From positions 226,602 through 290,601 of the forward strand of contig JAAOMT010000420.1 in assembly GCA_016748015.1 (NCBI GenBank): a stretch of DNA of 64,000 nucleotides. The letters are read 5' to 3'. The DNA comes from Geosiphon pyriformis. Lineage: Eukaryota; Glomeromycota; Glomeromycetes; Archaeosporales; Geosiphonaceae. Every line of letters starts with the position of its first letter. Position 1 is the first letter of the stretch. The position numbers were made by a program, and so were the translations under genes. Below, in pieces: positions 46,922 through 58,692 of the stretch. A model generated the notes under the pieces. The model did not search any database. It had not been told where the DNA came from and saw nothing but the letters and a program-made list of their open reading frames with translations.

Positions 46922-48250
46922 ATGATTGCTTGCATAAAATTTCGAAAACCGAGTTTAAAAGCCAAGGTACCAATCTTGGTTCCCTTTAGAAAATACTCGT
47001 CGAAAGTATACCCAAAGGAAGCTATAAAACTAGCTTTTCTCGAGTATCAACCACCGAGCCCCCAGCAGCCCTCTGAAATCCCTCCGCTTGTAATTCTTCA
47101 TGGACTCTTTGGGTCAAAACAGAATTGGAAATCTCTTGCAAGAGCCTTTTCACAACGACTCAACACACGAGTTTTAACTTTGGCAAGCTTGGGTTTTCTT
47201 GTAAAAGATTTATTATTTTGAATCATGCGTTATTAACGAATTCATCTCATTTTTTATAGGATTTGAGAAATCATGGCGAAAGCCCACATTCACCTGTCCA
47301 TAATTATGAAGGAATGGCCAACGACGTTGCTAGTTTTTTAAGTGATCACAAGCTTCATAAAATCATATTAATAGGACATTCGATGTACGATAACCAGTTT
47401 CCTTAAATTTTGATTATATCACAAAATCCAAGCATAAGTCTTTTCCCTTCTGACATTGGTAGGGGCGGCAAAGTTGCTATGTACATGGCTCTTCAACACG
47501 TCCCATACATCGAAAAATTGGTGGTAGTTGATAACGCGCCCTTGAAGATTCGCTTGTCGACGGACTTTGCAAAATATATTGAGGGGATGAAAAAGATTGA
47601 AGAAACTAAATTGACAAAGCAAAGTATCGCAGATGAAATATTGCAAGAATTTGAGTCGGTATATAATTCTTGGTTTATTATTTTTACGTATGTCGAAATC
47701 TAGGTCAATTTTTGACCATATTTAATATTCCTTGATTCGGTCAGGACATTTCAATTAGGCAATTTCTCTTAACCAATTTGAAGAAAGACCCAAAGTCAGG
47801 TGTCTACAAATTTCGTATTCCCCTTGAAATATTAGGCGAAAGTCTGGAGAAATTGGGCGATTTCCCATTCGAATCGGCTCATCACACTTATCATAAACCG
47901 ACTTTATTTATAGCTGGCACAAGGTCCAACTATGTACCGCTAAAGGTTTGCACTCGGCAATTTTTATTGTTAGCGAGAGTTGTCGCGTTTGGATTTGAAG
48001 AACCATTCATCATTCTCAATTAATGTTAAAATTAGGCTCATCAAACCATAAAGACCTTTTTCCCTGAATCCGTAATTGTGAACGTGAACGCTGGACATTG
48101 GGGTAACCATTTATAATTCAATACTAGCATTTGAAATATAGATCTTATCCATGAAATAACATATCATCTTTTAAAGTCCATGCAGAGAAGCCGCAAGAAT
48201 TTTTAATGATCGTTTCTGACTTTATTAAAAGTGGTCAAGTTGTTTCATAG
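46922..48250 (+). CDS. ABHD11/Imo32-like mitochondrial alpha/beta hydrolase
   Basis: The start at 46922 (MIACIKFRKPSLKAK...) gives a basic, presequence-like N-terminus. The fold is clear: PPLVILHGLFGSKQNWKSL (oxyanion HG), LRNHGESPHSPVHNYEGM, IILIGHSM split by an intron before GGKVAMYMALQ (nucleophile Ser), IRQFLLTNLKKDPKSG, HKPTLFIAGTRSNYV and VNAGHW with the catalytic His. The stop is at 48248-48250. The family are serine hydrolases; ABHD11 acts in the mitochondrial matrix and is linked to 2-oxoglutarate dehydrogenase function in mammals. Yeast Imo32 is the fungal relative. Five or more introns are present. It is convergent with the next gene, with a 170-bp gap. Confidence 0.88.
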
Positions 48251-48420
48251 ATGAGTTTTTTCTCAGGTAGACATAGGAACTTAAAGGGTATTGATTGAAA
48301 CCCCATTGCGTAAACTGGAATGATCAATTTTTGATAGGGCTATAAATATAATTTAAATAACCCATTGTAAAACATCCTTCTATTCAAAACTTGGGAAGAC
48401 AATTTTCTATGTCAATCTTC

Positions 48421-49351
48421 TCAAGATTTAGGTTGGCTTGCATCTTTACATGGTTCTGGAATTGGGGAATTTGGATCAATAGGCGTGAGCATAACACGTC
48501 CCACCTTATGATATGTGTGATGATTACGATAAAAATCAGCCCATCCTTCCAAATCCTAAAATATGAATCACCCAAATAACATTAAATCCCTGTACATATA
48601 GAAATTCAAAGAGCTTTCCTAAATTACCTTAATCTGTTCTTTTGTCAAACCGCGTAAATCATGCGTTAAATGGGTCTGAAAACACCCAGTCACATATGCT
48701 CTTGACGCGTCTTTCCCTGAGAAGAATCCATATGAACCACCCTAAGCCAAAAAAAATTTAATCTAAATATTGATTATAATTAAGACCCCAGCACTCAAAA
48801 ACTGAAATCACCTTTCCATAATGTGATCCTCCGGCAGTTACGTCAAAAACCTCGCCGCTGCAAGGGACCGCCAATAAGTAATCAGTTATAATTAGCAAAT
48901 GGAGAAGACAAAGAGATTTAGATTTAAAAAGGAATAAAGCTTACTTGATAGCAAGATAGATGGGTAAATGGGGATCGGTGCCATCATGTTTTGCTAACTC
49001 TTCTAGTGTAAATATTTTTTCTTGACGCTATATTAAATAAGGAAAAAATCTTTAGGACAGGAATTGGGCAGAATATATTAATATGAATCTCACAACCCGC
49101 TTACTTACCGGAACCCAATTACGCCAGTTCGTATACTGGTTTTTATATCCCCAAGTCCATGTCTCTGTAAGGAAATATGACCCCAAAAGGTTCACGAATA
49201 GTAAGACCACTATAGATTTGAATATTTTCCCAATCAGCCCCTTCGACGAACTCGAACGTTTTGTCACGTACACGTTTTTGGAATCGGTTTTTCCATCAGA
49301 ATCTAGGGCAGGATCAAACGAAATCTTCTTACGAAGTGTTGGAGTAGACAT
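48421..49351 (-). CDS. Cytochrome b5-fold (MAPR-like) membrane protein
   Basis: MSTPTLRKKISFDPALDSDG begins a polar N-terminus, followed by one membrane segment (about residues 44-62, FKSIVVLLFVNLLGSYFL). Then comes a cytochrome b5-like heme/steroid-binding domain: FTLEELAKHDGTDPHLPIYL, KVYDVTAGGSHYGKGGSYGFFSGKDASRAY, then LTHDLRGLTKEQIKDLEGW. The tail ends PNSPIPEPCKDASQPKS at 48421. Four exons are visible. The GKDASRAY and Tyr-rich loop are typical of the membrane-associated progesterone receptor family (yeast Dap1), which bind heme and support P450 and sterol metabolism in the ER. The exact orthology is not settled. Confidence 0.82.
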
Positions 49352-49705
49352 AATCCTTGTGAGAGCGTCTGTATGCGGCCAAGAAAATCATCGGGGCATC
49401 AAGTCCCTACTTGGAATATGTGAACCCTGCAGATCAAGATCGCCATAAATATTTTAGCTTATCTATGATAAATGGTCTTACAAATTAGATTAACATTGGG
49501 TAACCTGTCACAGACGACGGTTTCATTTCGCGAGTTTAAATTCTCGAAATCCCTAGGCGCTTGAGTTTCGAAATCTTTATTAACCTCTAGTCTCGTATTG
49601 AATGTAATAAATTATTAAATTATTAAGATGGAGGCAGGTGAACTATGAAGGAATTTTAGATGCCAAAGATTACTTTTGCCTTGTTTTAATTATCTAAATA
49701 TAAAA
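49352..49705. promoter_or_regulatory. Divergent intergenic region
   Basis: These 354 bp lie between the start codons of the MAPR-like gene (minus) and the zinc-domain gene (plus). I see no ORF or clear motif. It contains a local CG-rich stretch near 49510-49560, unusual for this window. Confidence 0.5.
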
Positions 49706-50276
49706 ATGCTAATAGTGTCCACTAAGGAAAGTCAGGAAGAGATTAGCGAATCAGCTACCGTGATTGGGCTCAAATGTAAAAAATGCAGGTAAGGTAAGAA
49801 TATTTCGAAACTGAATAAAAAGCTCTCTACGAAAATTAATCAGTATCTTATTAATTCTCTTTAAAAGACGCATCTTTATATCACCTGAAAGCTTTGTGTC
49901 ACATTCACCAGGTAAAGGTCAGGTGGCGTTCTCTTGTAAAAAACGCGATTTTTCAGGGCATGGCAGCCAGAATTGTTCAGCTTACTTTATCGAACCTATG
50001 GAATGGATAAGTGGTGCCCATCAAGGCGAGTTGAATGGAAAAATATTATGTCCGAATTGTCAAGCGAAATTGGGTAACTACAGTTGGGCAGGTAAGGAGC
50101 TTTACTTTATCTCGTTACAATGGCTGGTTTAATGATGATTTTAGTTTGCTAATCGAATACAACAATCTTGTTGAAAAGGAATGCAATGTTCTTGTGGTGC
50201 TTGGATTACTCCTTCATTCTCAATACACCGCGACCGTGTTGATGAGGTTATTTCTGGCTCAATAATAGAATATTAA
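49706..50276 (+). CDS. Yvh1/DUSP12-type C-terminal zinc domain protein (no phosphatase domain)
   Basis: Exon 1 (MLIVSTKESQEEISESATV...LKCKKCR) is spliced to RIFISPESFVSHSPGKGQ, then SGHGSQNCSAYFIEPMEWI, GKILCPNCQAKLGNYSWAG and, after a second intron, MQCSCGAWITPSFSIHRDRVDEV. The cysteines (CKKC, C, CPNC, CSC) match the zinc-binding tail of dual-specificity phosphatase 12/Yvh1. In Yvh1 that tail alone supports 60S ribosome maturation by releasing Mrt4. No phosphatase signature (HCxxGxxR) lies upstream. Stand-alone proteins of this type are annotated in plants as inactive DUSP-like. The total is about 130 residues. The stop is at 50274-50276. Confidence 0.8.
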
Positions 50277-50440
50277 CTAATGTTCTACACATAGAATATC
50301 ATACCTTATTTTTACGCCTTGCAAAATATTTTCATAATATAAATTTAAATCTTTGAAAATATACGACATTTTTTTACTATAAGATCCACCATGTGGTCAT
50401 TAATTCATTCGGGAAGAAACTTGTTATGTGATTTAATAGA

Positions 50441-52161
50441 TCATGAGGCCCATAAAGTGGTTATAAACCAATCAGCAACCATATCTGTCCGGGATAGCTG
50501 TTTGCTACTTTGCTCTAATACTGTTTCAGAGGTAGTAGGAGGCGAGTTTTCTTTTTCAATATCCACAGGTTCTTCACTAGGTAGTGAAGCATCAAATCCG
50601 ATAATCCCTCGACTATCAATAAAGTAATAACACGTTGCGTTCGGTGCTATCGGAGATTTGGCAATTCGTATTTTTCGAATATTATGAGGAATTGTCATCG
50701 GCATTCTCATTAAAGCCTGATCGTTTTGACAAAATTCAAAGATAAGCCGTGTGGTAACAGAATGCGCCCAAGTGTTTCCTAAAGCAGCTGTAACCAATAC
50801 AGCTGAAGTGTCTGGATCTAAAGATTAATTAAATGATTAATAATCAATAATAGAGTGAACTCATCAAAAAAGCAAATGACAAAACCATATATCCGGGTTC
50901 TCTTGAATGGAGGCAATATAGGATTGGTTAGGAAAGTCTCTGTATACTTGTAAACCAATTGGTTTGTAACGATGACAGGCAAATGGAAAGATTCGGCCAA
51001 GAACCTGAAAAGAATGAAAACTTTATGAGATATTTAGGTGGATCAATATACAGGCTCAACATGATACCGAAATATAAATACTTTAGCAAAGCAGCCTCCT
51101 TTACTAAAAGATTATTCCTCTCAACGAGAATATCGCTTTGAGTCTGATTTTTTCGCTCTTCGAACATGTTATTATATTCTTTTCTTACCAATGATCCGAT
51201 CGAGTCCACAATTATTAAGCGTATTTTATTCATGATAATAAACTCTTGAAGATTTTTTAACCTAATAAAACATTTAAGCTCTATGTTTAAAATCCAGATT
51301 TATGTCCAATCAAGTAAAATGAAAGAACGATCGAATACCTTTCGAGCACATCCTTTGAAGATTTTATCTCCATGATATGAATAGATTTTGTAGTGTTCTC
51401 CAAATTAGCTCGGCCTTTAGCATTTTTGGGGCTAAAGTATTGTGGAAATCGACTTTCCGCAATTTCCACTAATCTACCAATCAAAAATAATCCATGCAAG
51501 TAAAATTAATGTGTCTGAATCCAAAATCCAAAAATAACTACCTATTGGCGCTTAGACTGCCTTCAGTGTCAATAAAACATACGCCACCAGCTAACCCACC
51601 CATTTCAACAGGCAGGGTAGCTTGCACAGACAATGTTAAACAAAACTGTGTTTTCCCACATCGTGGGGCCCCAACAATTTCGGTGACTGAGGAACATGGG
51701 ATCCCACCACCCAACGCATAATCTAGGTCCTCGAGCGTTGTTGTAAAGAAATGAGGCGTACCATTTTTGGTTTGGTCAAATACTGAGAGCTGAGGGTCAC
51801 CTAACAAGTCGAGGACCTGTTATATACTATACGTAAAAAACTTATTCGTATACGTTTGGGCGGATATCTTGAAAAAAAGGAAAGAGACTGGAGATTGAGG
51901 CTCAAAAGAAACAAATAAAAGGATAAATTAGAAAATTACCGAAACACTTTTTGGTGCTATCCAGCGCGCGCATTTCTTCTGCACTTCACGAACAGTTTCA
52001 AAGTCCCAATCACAGCATTCGACCAATTCGAGTTCAGTCTTACTTAAAAGATCTTGACTTGTGCAAATTGGGTGTCGCGGATAGAAACTTAATTCAGTAA
52101 GCTGTTTTGATGTCAACGCAAGTCGGGCTGGAAGTCTGCCGAGATTACGATTGGAAGACAT
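50441..52161 (-). CDS. RAD51B: RAD51 paralogue RAD51B
   Basis: The N-terminal helix-hairpin region (TSKQLTELSFYPRHPICTSQDLL) leads to FFTTTLEDLDYALGGGIPCSSVTEI, Walker A GAPRCGKTQ, then GGVCFIDTEGSLSANR, LVEIAESRFPQYF, Walker B IRLIIVDSIGSLVRKEY, EAALLKFLAESFHLPVIVTNQ and ALGNTWAHSVTTRLIFEF. The tail is IAKSPIAPNATCYYFIDSRG plus about 50 extra residues, ending at 50441. The GGL-x-GG block after Walker A and the GNTWAHSV motif favour RAD51B over RAD51C, RAD51D or Rad57. The family works in homologous recombination, in the BCDX2 complex in animals. About seven exons are present. It is convergent with the zinc-domain gene (164-bp gap). Confidence 0.9.
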
Positions 52162-52401
52162 GGTTTGGCCGAGAACGAGTCAAACTACCATCTAAATGAT
52201 TGCTTACATCAGTTCATCGATTACAATACGACACGCGCCTATGATCACGCGATGATCTGCCTTAAATTTTTATTCATTAATAATTCCATTATTGTAATAA
52301 TATGGTACTCAAAATAAAAAAATTGGATTCGAAGAGATGCCATGGAAACTATTAAAGCATATTTCTAAAATACCTATTTATTATGTATCTAAATAAAAAA
52401 G

Positions 52402-53983
52402 TTACATATCAAACAAAGGCACATGTTTGGAAGGTTTCTTTTTTCTGTGTGGCCATTGAAGAACAGGTATCGCTGCGGTTGATTGACAAGCTTGCCACGC
52501 ATCGTAGAATTTGAGTTTACTAAATGCTGCGTCATCATAAAGATGACGATTGATACCTCGAATACTGAGCTTACGAAGCCGTGGATGTTTATTATGTAGG
52601 ATTTCAAAAAATTCAGGGTCAATTTTTCTTCCATCATCGATTGAAAGTCTATCCCATGAAGGACATCCAATAGGTCTTTTAACTAAAGCGAGCCATCCTT
52701 CTCGTGTGACATTTTGCAATCTATCGCATATGTTAAATTTTACGAGAGTTTCCATGGAACCAAGCATCCCAAGACCTTTATCGGTAATTGTGGGTGTTTT
52801 CACAAGCTCAATGTGTTTAATACGTGAGTTATTTACGATATTGCAAACAGCCTCATCGTTGAATTCGCCATATTCTCCAATTTGAAGATACTAAAATTTT
52901 TTAAGCCCTTTTTGATGAGTACTAATTAACTTTAGTTCTAAAATGAAAAATCATATGAATACAAACCTCAAGATTTGGCAGCATATTCAAGAATTTGAAA
53001 TCACAGATGCCATCAATCTTTAATATTGAGAGGTTTTTTAGACTATCCATCCTTTGAAAGTGTTTCAAATCCTCACCATTGATAGTGGAGGACAGGTAAA
53101 CTCGGTTTAAGGAAGTGGATAATGGAAGAGCACAGGCCGCATCACTTGCTACCGGTAGATCCAAATGAGTCAGCTTGGAAGCAGCTTGAATGAGTTCTTC
53201 CAAAGCCAATTTAGATACCGGGGTACAGTTGAATGCAGCCATATCGAATGATCGTAGATTGGTGCAGTGTTTGGCAAATGATCTTGCAATAAGGGAGGGG
53301 TTGAGATCTGCACAAAGACTTCCATTGATTGTAATCCGAATCCCTTCTAGAGAAGTGCCGGCACTTGAGGCTAGAGTTTCCCATAAAGGATTAGGAATTT
53401 TGGGATAGTAGAGCATTATGTTTCGAAGTTTATTCTCTTGAGCAATTTTACAAAAAGCGTCTTCATTATCATCACAAACTTCCTCATCTAACCATTGATT
53501 CATCAATTGACGCAAACCAGTAGCAGCGGGTTGCACATTGGGATGCTCATAAAACACGGTGTATAAATCTTTTAGTCTATCTGCAAGCAATGTCAAGGGC
53601 AATTTCCATATTTTCCTAGGGTGCGGCTTGGAGGAAAATCTCAGGGTAAGTTCATGAAGATTTGGACACGATTCTGCTAGAAATCTGATCATTGCAGAGT
53701 CGATGCAGATTGCAGGATCATTATCAAGTTCGTTGAGTTGCAAGATTCTAACATATTCACCATATGGATGCAAAGCTTTTGCAGTAGTCGAACGTTGTAT
53801 AGTAGTTTTGAACTGATTATATTCGACTCCTTTAAAAAGACGACGAACTCTCCACAAATTGGGTAAAGCTAAAGATCCCCATCGACGGCAAGTTAAAGCT
53901 AAGTTTAAAAGGTCTTTATTTCCGAAGCCGGCGACCTCCAAGATATACAACAAGAGCTCCCGTGGAAGTTCCAATAGGAACAT
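52402..53983 (-). CDS. F-box/leucine-rich repeat protein
   Basis: The start at 53983 gives an N-terminal F-box: LLELPRELLLYILEVAGFGNKDLLNLALTCRRWGSLALPNLWR. Irregular leucine-rich repeats follow (LRSFDMAAFN, LTHLDLPVAS, LNRVYLSS, LSILKIDG, LPNLE). One intron at about 52972-52891 joins NLE to YLQIGEYGEFNDEAVCNIV. The total is about 510 residues, ending KKKPSKHVPLFDM at 52402. F-box/LRR proteins recruit substrates to SCF ubiquitin ligases. The substrate is unknown. Such genes are numerous in Glomeromycotina. It is in tandem with RAD51B, 240 bp apart. Confidence 0.87.
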
Positions 53984-54301
53984 ACTAGAATTTAATTGAA
54001 TGCTAGTTCAAATGAAAAAATATTCGGTTAGGATCAAGTTACGCTGTCAGCCTCCTTTCTGATTAAGGTAGTAACAGTATGCTTTGAAATAATCAATTCT
54101 CAAAACCAGAATTTTTTCTGACTAGGGATAATAATTACAAAGTATAAAAACAAAGAAAAATAGTTTAGATACACCCAATTGAATGTATTATTCAAAAAAA
54201 AAAGACTGGCAAATGGTAAAACTTGGGGCTACCGGAATCCAAGGTAAATATCGCGTAACTTTCATACTGCATGCAGGTCATATGTCGTAAGACTGTATTA
54301 T
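53984..54301. promoter_or_regulatory. Divergent intergenic region with a 35-codon upstream ORF
   Basis: It separates the F-box gene from the unassigned plus-strand gene. A short ATG-initiated frame, 54183-54290 (MYYSKKKDWQMVKLGATGIQ...), ends 12 bp before the long open frame. It may be an upstream ORF or an unrelated micro-gene. I could not splice it in frame to the long ORF. Confidence 0.45.
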
Positions 54302-54373
54302 GTGGCTCGTTACAGTTGCATCGCACCCATAGAAAATGACGGAAATTTTTTATGTGAAAAAAAACCAAGTAGG

Positions 54374-55477
54374 ATGTATGACTTCAAATCTGTCAAAGGG
54401 TCTAGTCAAAAAATCTCTAAGAGTGACATAAATGATCTTGGTACTCCGACTAGTAAAAGCAATCAAGCTCTTGATAATATCAAGTCCCTTGCGGTTTCTG
54501 TATTAGGTGATGCTTTACCTACTAGTGCTTTTGCAATTACTAGAAGTCTAGCCTCTTTGATTCAGGACCCAAACCAGAAACTTGAGCCAGGTGCTTCTTC
54601 CCAAAGAGCATTTTTGAGGTATCCAGAGTTGGACATCGATAAACAGCCTGCGAATTTAAGAATGCTAGCTCACACCCAAAACAATGAGGATGGGCCCTTT
54701 CAGTTCCGTGAGCTTAATTTAAATAGCATTAATATCAACAAAATGTGGGATAATTGGGCTTCAACGACACCAGATTTCGATTCTTCAGGCTATAATTTTT
54801 CAAGTGATGAATCCGATCATATTCACAAGTTTTCGTTATCATCCCCTGTTGAATTCAGCCAATTGACTTCTACCAATAAAACTCAACGTAACGTAGATTA
54901 TGTGGAAGACGGTACAGAAGTTTTAAGTTTTCTCAATTCCGGAGAATACACGCATGAAGTTTATAAGCCCTTTGATATGGATCTCTTTGAGTTAATGGAA
55001 GGTCATTCACGTCATTTTTCTTCAAATCTAAATCACCTTCCGAATGCTGCACTTAGCTATTTAGACGGCTTATTAGAAACTGAAGATATTATGGGGTACT
55101 TGTCAGAGATTAGATACTCAGATGACATTTACGGATTACCCGAGTTTTTTACACACCTGATACATGAAGCAAAAAATGAGATATCTAAAAACAAGGGAAA
55201 AGAAGTCGATCAGGGGAACACTGATGAAATCCATCAAACGGCCATAGAGCGATTGAGAATGCTACGAAATCATTTGGTCGAAACGAGGAACAAAAATAAA
55301 AACAGTGGAATTAAAAAGTTTAGGGAAGTAAATGGAGCGGCCAAGGGAGAAACTGGGTCTGATATTAAGACTATAACGTTGAAGGATAAGAGGCTAGAGA
55401 GATTTAAAGCAAAGGAGGGGGCTAAGGAATGTTCTGAAGATGAAAATGAACTCATTTGGGAAAATAGAAGAGAGTAA
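54374..55477 (+). CDS. Unassigned acidic protein of about 366 residues
   Basis: A single open frame is seen from 54248 to the stop near 55475. The first ATG in frame is at 54374 (MYDFKSVKGSSQKISKSD); the codons upstream are open but have no ATG, so a 5' exon may be missing. The protein is polar and Ser/Asn-rich. A more structured part (about residues 205-285) contains EVLSFLNSGEYTHEVY, LSYLDGLLETEDIMGYLSEI and DIYGLPEFFTHLIHEAKNEI. A helical Lys/Arg-rich region follows (TAIERLRMLRNHLVETRNKN). No family is recognised. Codon use and GC are like neighbouring host genes. It lies divergent from the F-box gene. Confidence 0.72.
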   Translation: MYDFKSVKGSSQKISKSDINDLGTPTSKSNQALDNIKSLAVSVLGDALPTSAFAITRSLASLIQDPNQKLEPGASSQRAFLRYPELDIDKQPANLRMLAHTQNNEDGPFQFRELNLNSININKMWDNWASTTPDFDSSGYNFSSDESDHIHKFSLSSPVEFSQLTSTNKTQRNVDYVEDGTEVLSFLNSGEYTHEVYKPFDMDLFELMEGHSRHFSSNLNHLPNAALSYLDGLLETEDIMGYLSEIRYSDDIYGLPEFFTHLIHEAKNEISKNKGKEVDQGNTDEIHQTAIERLRMLRNHLVETRNKNKNSGIKKFREVNGAAKGETGSDIKTITLKDKRLERFKAKEGAKECSEDENELIWENRRE

Positions 55478-56331
55478 GTAAACTGAGTTTATAGGTGAGG
55501 ACACCTTTTGCTCAAGCAATCAATTCTGAATATGGACTTAAATTGATTTTTGCAGCATTTTGAGATCTTAGATTCTCTTTATTCGACTTGCTCTTACGTT
55601 TTTTCTTTGTTGATACCAATCTAGGTTGGTATTTCCAAGCCCTTGTCTATCTCCGGTAAGGTGATAAGAATTAGGTTTTCTCAATTCTCATTCTATAAGC
55701 AAAAACAGTCTAGATTTTCAAGATCTAGGGACAGAGCGTTTACCGTAAGCAACTTCTTTTAATTTAAAATCTTCTTCTTTTGCCACGAGACAGTTTTCGT
55801 TTGCTTACCGTTGTCGAGTGCGCAAAACTCAAAATGATCATAGCATATTAAATGGTAGCTTTGGATTAAGTCGAAATTTTAGGAATCCGAGTTTTGAAAT
55901 CTGAAATACCGCTAAGATTGCTACAAATCGGAGCGCGTGACGTAATGACTGCGATTTAAAGGATGAGATGAACAATAGAATAAAAAAACATCAATTATTT
56001 TATTTTCAGATAGAAGTTTAATTTTGTATTAATTTTTAAAAGCACAAAATTGTCATGTGAACAAAAAAATGCAATTTATTTTATTCTAGATTGCAATTAA
56101 AAGTTTTAAAATTTAAACCAATCAAAAAAGATACACCTTAGAAACTGAGTATTCCAGAGAACCCTGTCACATAAAATCTGTAAGACCTCAGAATCTCGGA
56201 TAGTTATTATAGTGGTGCCCCAATGTGACCTTGGGTTAAACTTCAAGAAACACTCCAACACTGACAAAGAATTCCTGTGCGAAACTGGCTTTTAATTTAG
56301 TCTCCTTTTTCCTAAACTCTCTTACAATTCA
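55478..56331. other. Intergenic region
   Basis: 850 bp without a credible gene. There is a short inverted repeat (GTAAGCAA near 55745 and TTGCTTAC near 55802). The remainder is AT-rich and presumably holds the BUB2 promoter. Confidence 0.5.
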
Positions 56332-58138
56332 ATGAGTTTGAATTTTCGGTGCAAGAAAAATAATACCATAGCACCCGCTAATCTCCCACCCCTGAAACGT
56401 AGATTTTTCTGTCACAAGCAAACAGATAAAAACTCCAAACAGAGCATTGAGGACGTTTTAAATACTACTCATAGGACCGAACGAGAGGTTAAAGCCTCAT
56501 TAAAAAAGCTGCGTCAGTTGATTTTGGATGAAGGGCTACCTGACGAAGTATGTTGATTTAATTTCTACTCGTGGGTTTTATTGGAGAGAAAGGTTAATTT
56601 GCTCTTTCAAGACGGTAGATTAGTGATATAATGGCAGTTGAATGAAATGAAATGAGATGTTTATTATTAATGACATATTTAGAAATTTCGTTCTTTTTAG
56701 TGGATAGTTACGAGGATTTAATGAAAGCTAAATTAATTAAGTTCAGCAATCGGCTCTATTTCCTTGTATATAAATGAATATTTCAAATCAAATTATGAGA
56801 AATCCCCAGAAAATTGATTCGGCAAGAAAATTACGATTGCAAATGTTTAAAATTCAAAACCTCCCCCCCCCAAAGTCATTATTCCCTATTTTACGTAAAT
56901 TTGGTTTTAATATAATTTCCACTTCACATTATTTCTGCACGAAATGAATTCCAGCAGAACCTTTCAAAAATAGATAACTCAATTCGAGTCCGGGTCTGGA
57001 AACATTTTCTTGGTGTTTATCATGTATCTGCTGACGAATACGTCCGCCTAATAAAAAAAGGTCGCTCGATCGTCTACGACAAAGTTAGAAATGATACATT
57101 TAGGACGATGGCTACAGATCAACGATTTTTGCAAAAAGTTAATGAGGATATGCTAATTCGTGTGCTTAACGCCTTCGCTTGGAAAATGAAATGTAAGATC
57201 CAAAATTTCAATTCCAACAAAAAAAACACCATTTGGCCATATCCTTCGCTTGAAAGTTGTTGACTCTCTTGTGAATTTAGTATCGGGGAGCACAAGTATC
57301 TCATATGTTCAAGGGATGAATGTTTTAGCTGCACCTTTTCTATATACGATGTGTGAACTCGACGCATTCTTCTCCTTTGCTGTCTTTATTCGATCGTGTT
57401 GTCCGTTATATGTTACACCCACTTTACAAGGCGTCCATTGTGGTTTAAAGGTAGAAAATTCTTGGCGAGGATTCATTTAGAGAGATCTGATTTACCTAGT
57501 TTCTAATTTGATTTTATATCACCTCAAAATATTTAGCTTGTTGATGAAATACTTCGTGTGGTAGATTTAAAACTTTACGAATATCTCAAATCCAAAAACC
57601 TTTCGGCTGAGATTTACGCTTTTCCATGTGAGTATCTGCTTTCATAGTATTTCCATTTTAGAGATAAAACATTATGCTTAATCTCTTTATATTATCTTTA
57701 GTGGTGCTTACCTTCTGTGCTTGTATTCCTCCCCTCGATCAAGTTTTAAAACTGTGGGATTTCTTGTTTGCATATGGTGTTCATCTGAATATTTTATGTG
57801 TTGTGGCCCATTTAACCTTAATGCGAAATCAATTGTTAGAATCCTCAAGGTAAAGTTGGTTAATTTTCGTAATCACTATTCGCTCAAAAATTGCATTGTT
57901 CTAAATCCTTTTTTCCAATCTGTTAAATACATCGAGTAGCCCAATGCAGCTCTTGAATATACGAACAATGCCCGAACTAAACACAAAATTACTTATCGAC
58001 ACCGTGCTCATCCATGTACAATTAATTCCAGAAAAGCTTTATGATCAATTGGTTCGACATCCCTTTGACCCTTCGATCAGTAATGCTCTATTAAAAGAAG
58101 AGAATTTACCCAATAGCTTTGTGATAAAAAACCTTTAA
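56332..58138 (+). CDS. BUB2: Spindle position checkpoint GAP Bub2 (TBC domain)
   Basis: Exon 1 (56332-56548) reads MSLNFRCKKNNTIAP...EREVKASLKKLRQLILDEGLPDE. After a 400-bp intron, RVRVWKHFLGVYHVSADEYV and DTFRTMATDQRFLQKVNEDMLIRVLNAFAW follow. Then SYVQGMNVLAAPFLYTMCELDAFFSF supplies the TBC glutamine-finger motif YVQGMN, and later exons give GLKLVDEILRVVDLKLYEYL, CACIPPLDQVLKLWDFLFAYG and ILCVVAHLTLMRNQLL. The Arg-finger motif of exon 2 reads IRVRVW where IRxxxW is usual. Bub2, with Bfa1/Byr4, is the GAP for the Tem1/Spg1 GTPase and restrains mitotic exit/septation at spindle poles. The stop is at 58138. Confidence 0.9.
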
Positions 58139-58692
58139 GCAAAAACACAAAAACCTTGTAAAAAAGTAAAACCTTTCAAAAATAGACTCGAACCTTTTCA
58201 CTCCTTTAAACACTATTTATGTAGAACTATAATATTACGATACGTGCTCCCTTTAAAATATAGGTTTGGTAGCTTTTCGATATTATATGCTCAAACTGTA
58301 AAAATTTTAGAGTTTTTTTTATATCACGTTGAAAGCTTTTTACCTCTCAATTTTAACAAAAAAAAAAAACAACTCCCCTCTTTATTTTTGAATTAAAACA
58401 AGCCACAATATGTGGATATGCAATTTTAATTTAATTTTATAAAAAGTGATTTAAAAAGTAATAATTTGTATTTATACATAGTATTTATTATATAAATCTT
58501 TTTTTTAATTATGTCCCAAAAAAAATTTACCGAATTTGGGTTAATTGTTAGTTATGTGAAAAGTAATTATAAAATACAATGTAAATTTTTTTAAAATAGC
58601 ACGTATTTTTTAATACAAAATTTATAAAAGAGTAGTGAGATTATTGGTGATATTAGAGATAAATATTTTTTGCTTACCATTCAATCCTCGTA
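58139..58692. other. Intergenic region
   Basis: 550 bp, strongly AT-rich, with A/T homopolymer runs. No gene is seen. Confidence 0.5.

Noticed and set aside
54183-54290. Upstream 35-codon frame as exon 1 of the unassigned gene
   Set aside because: The candidate donor CAAG/GTAAAT cannot be joined to the long ORF without meeting a stop or changing frame.
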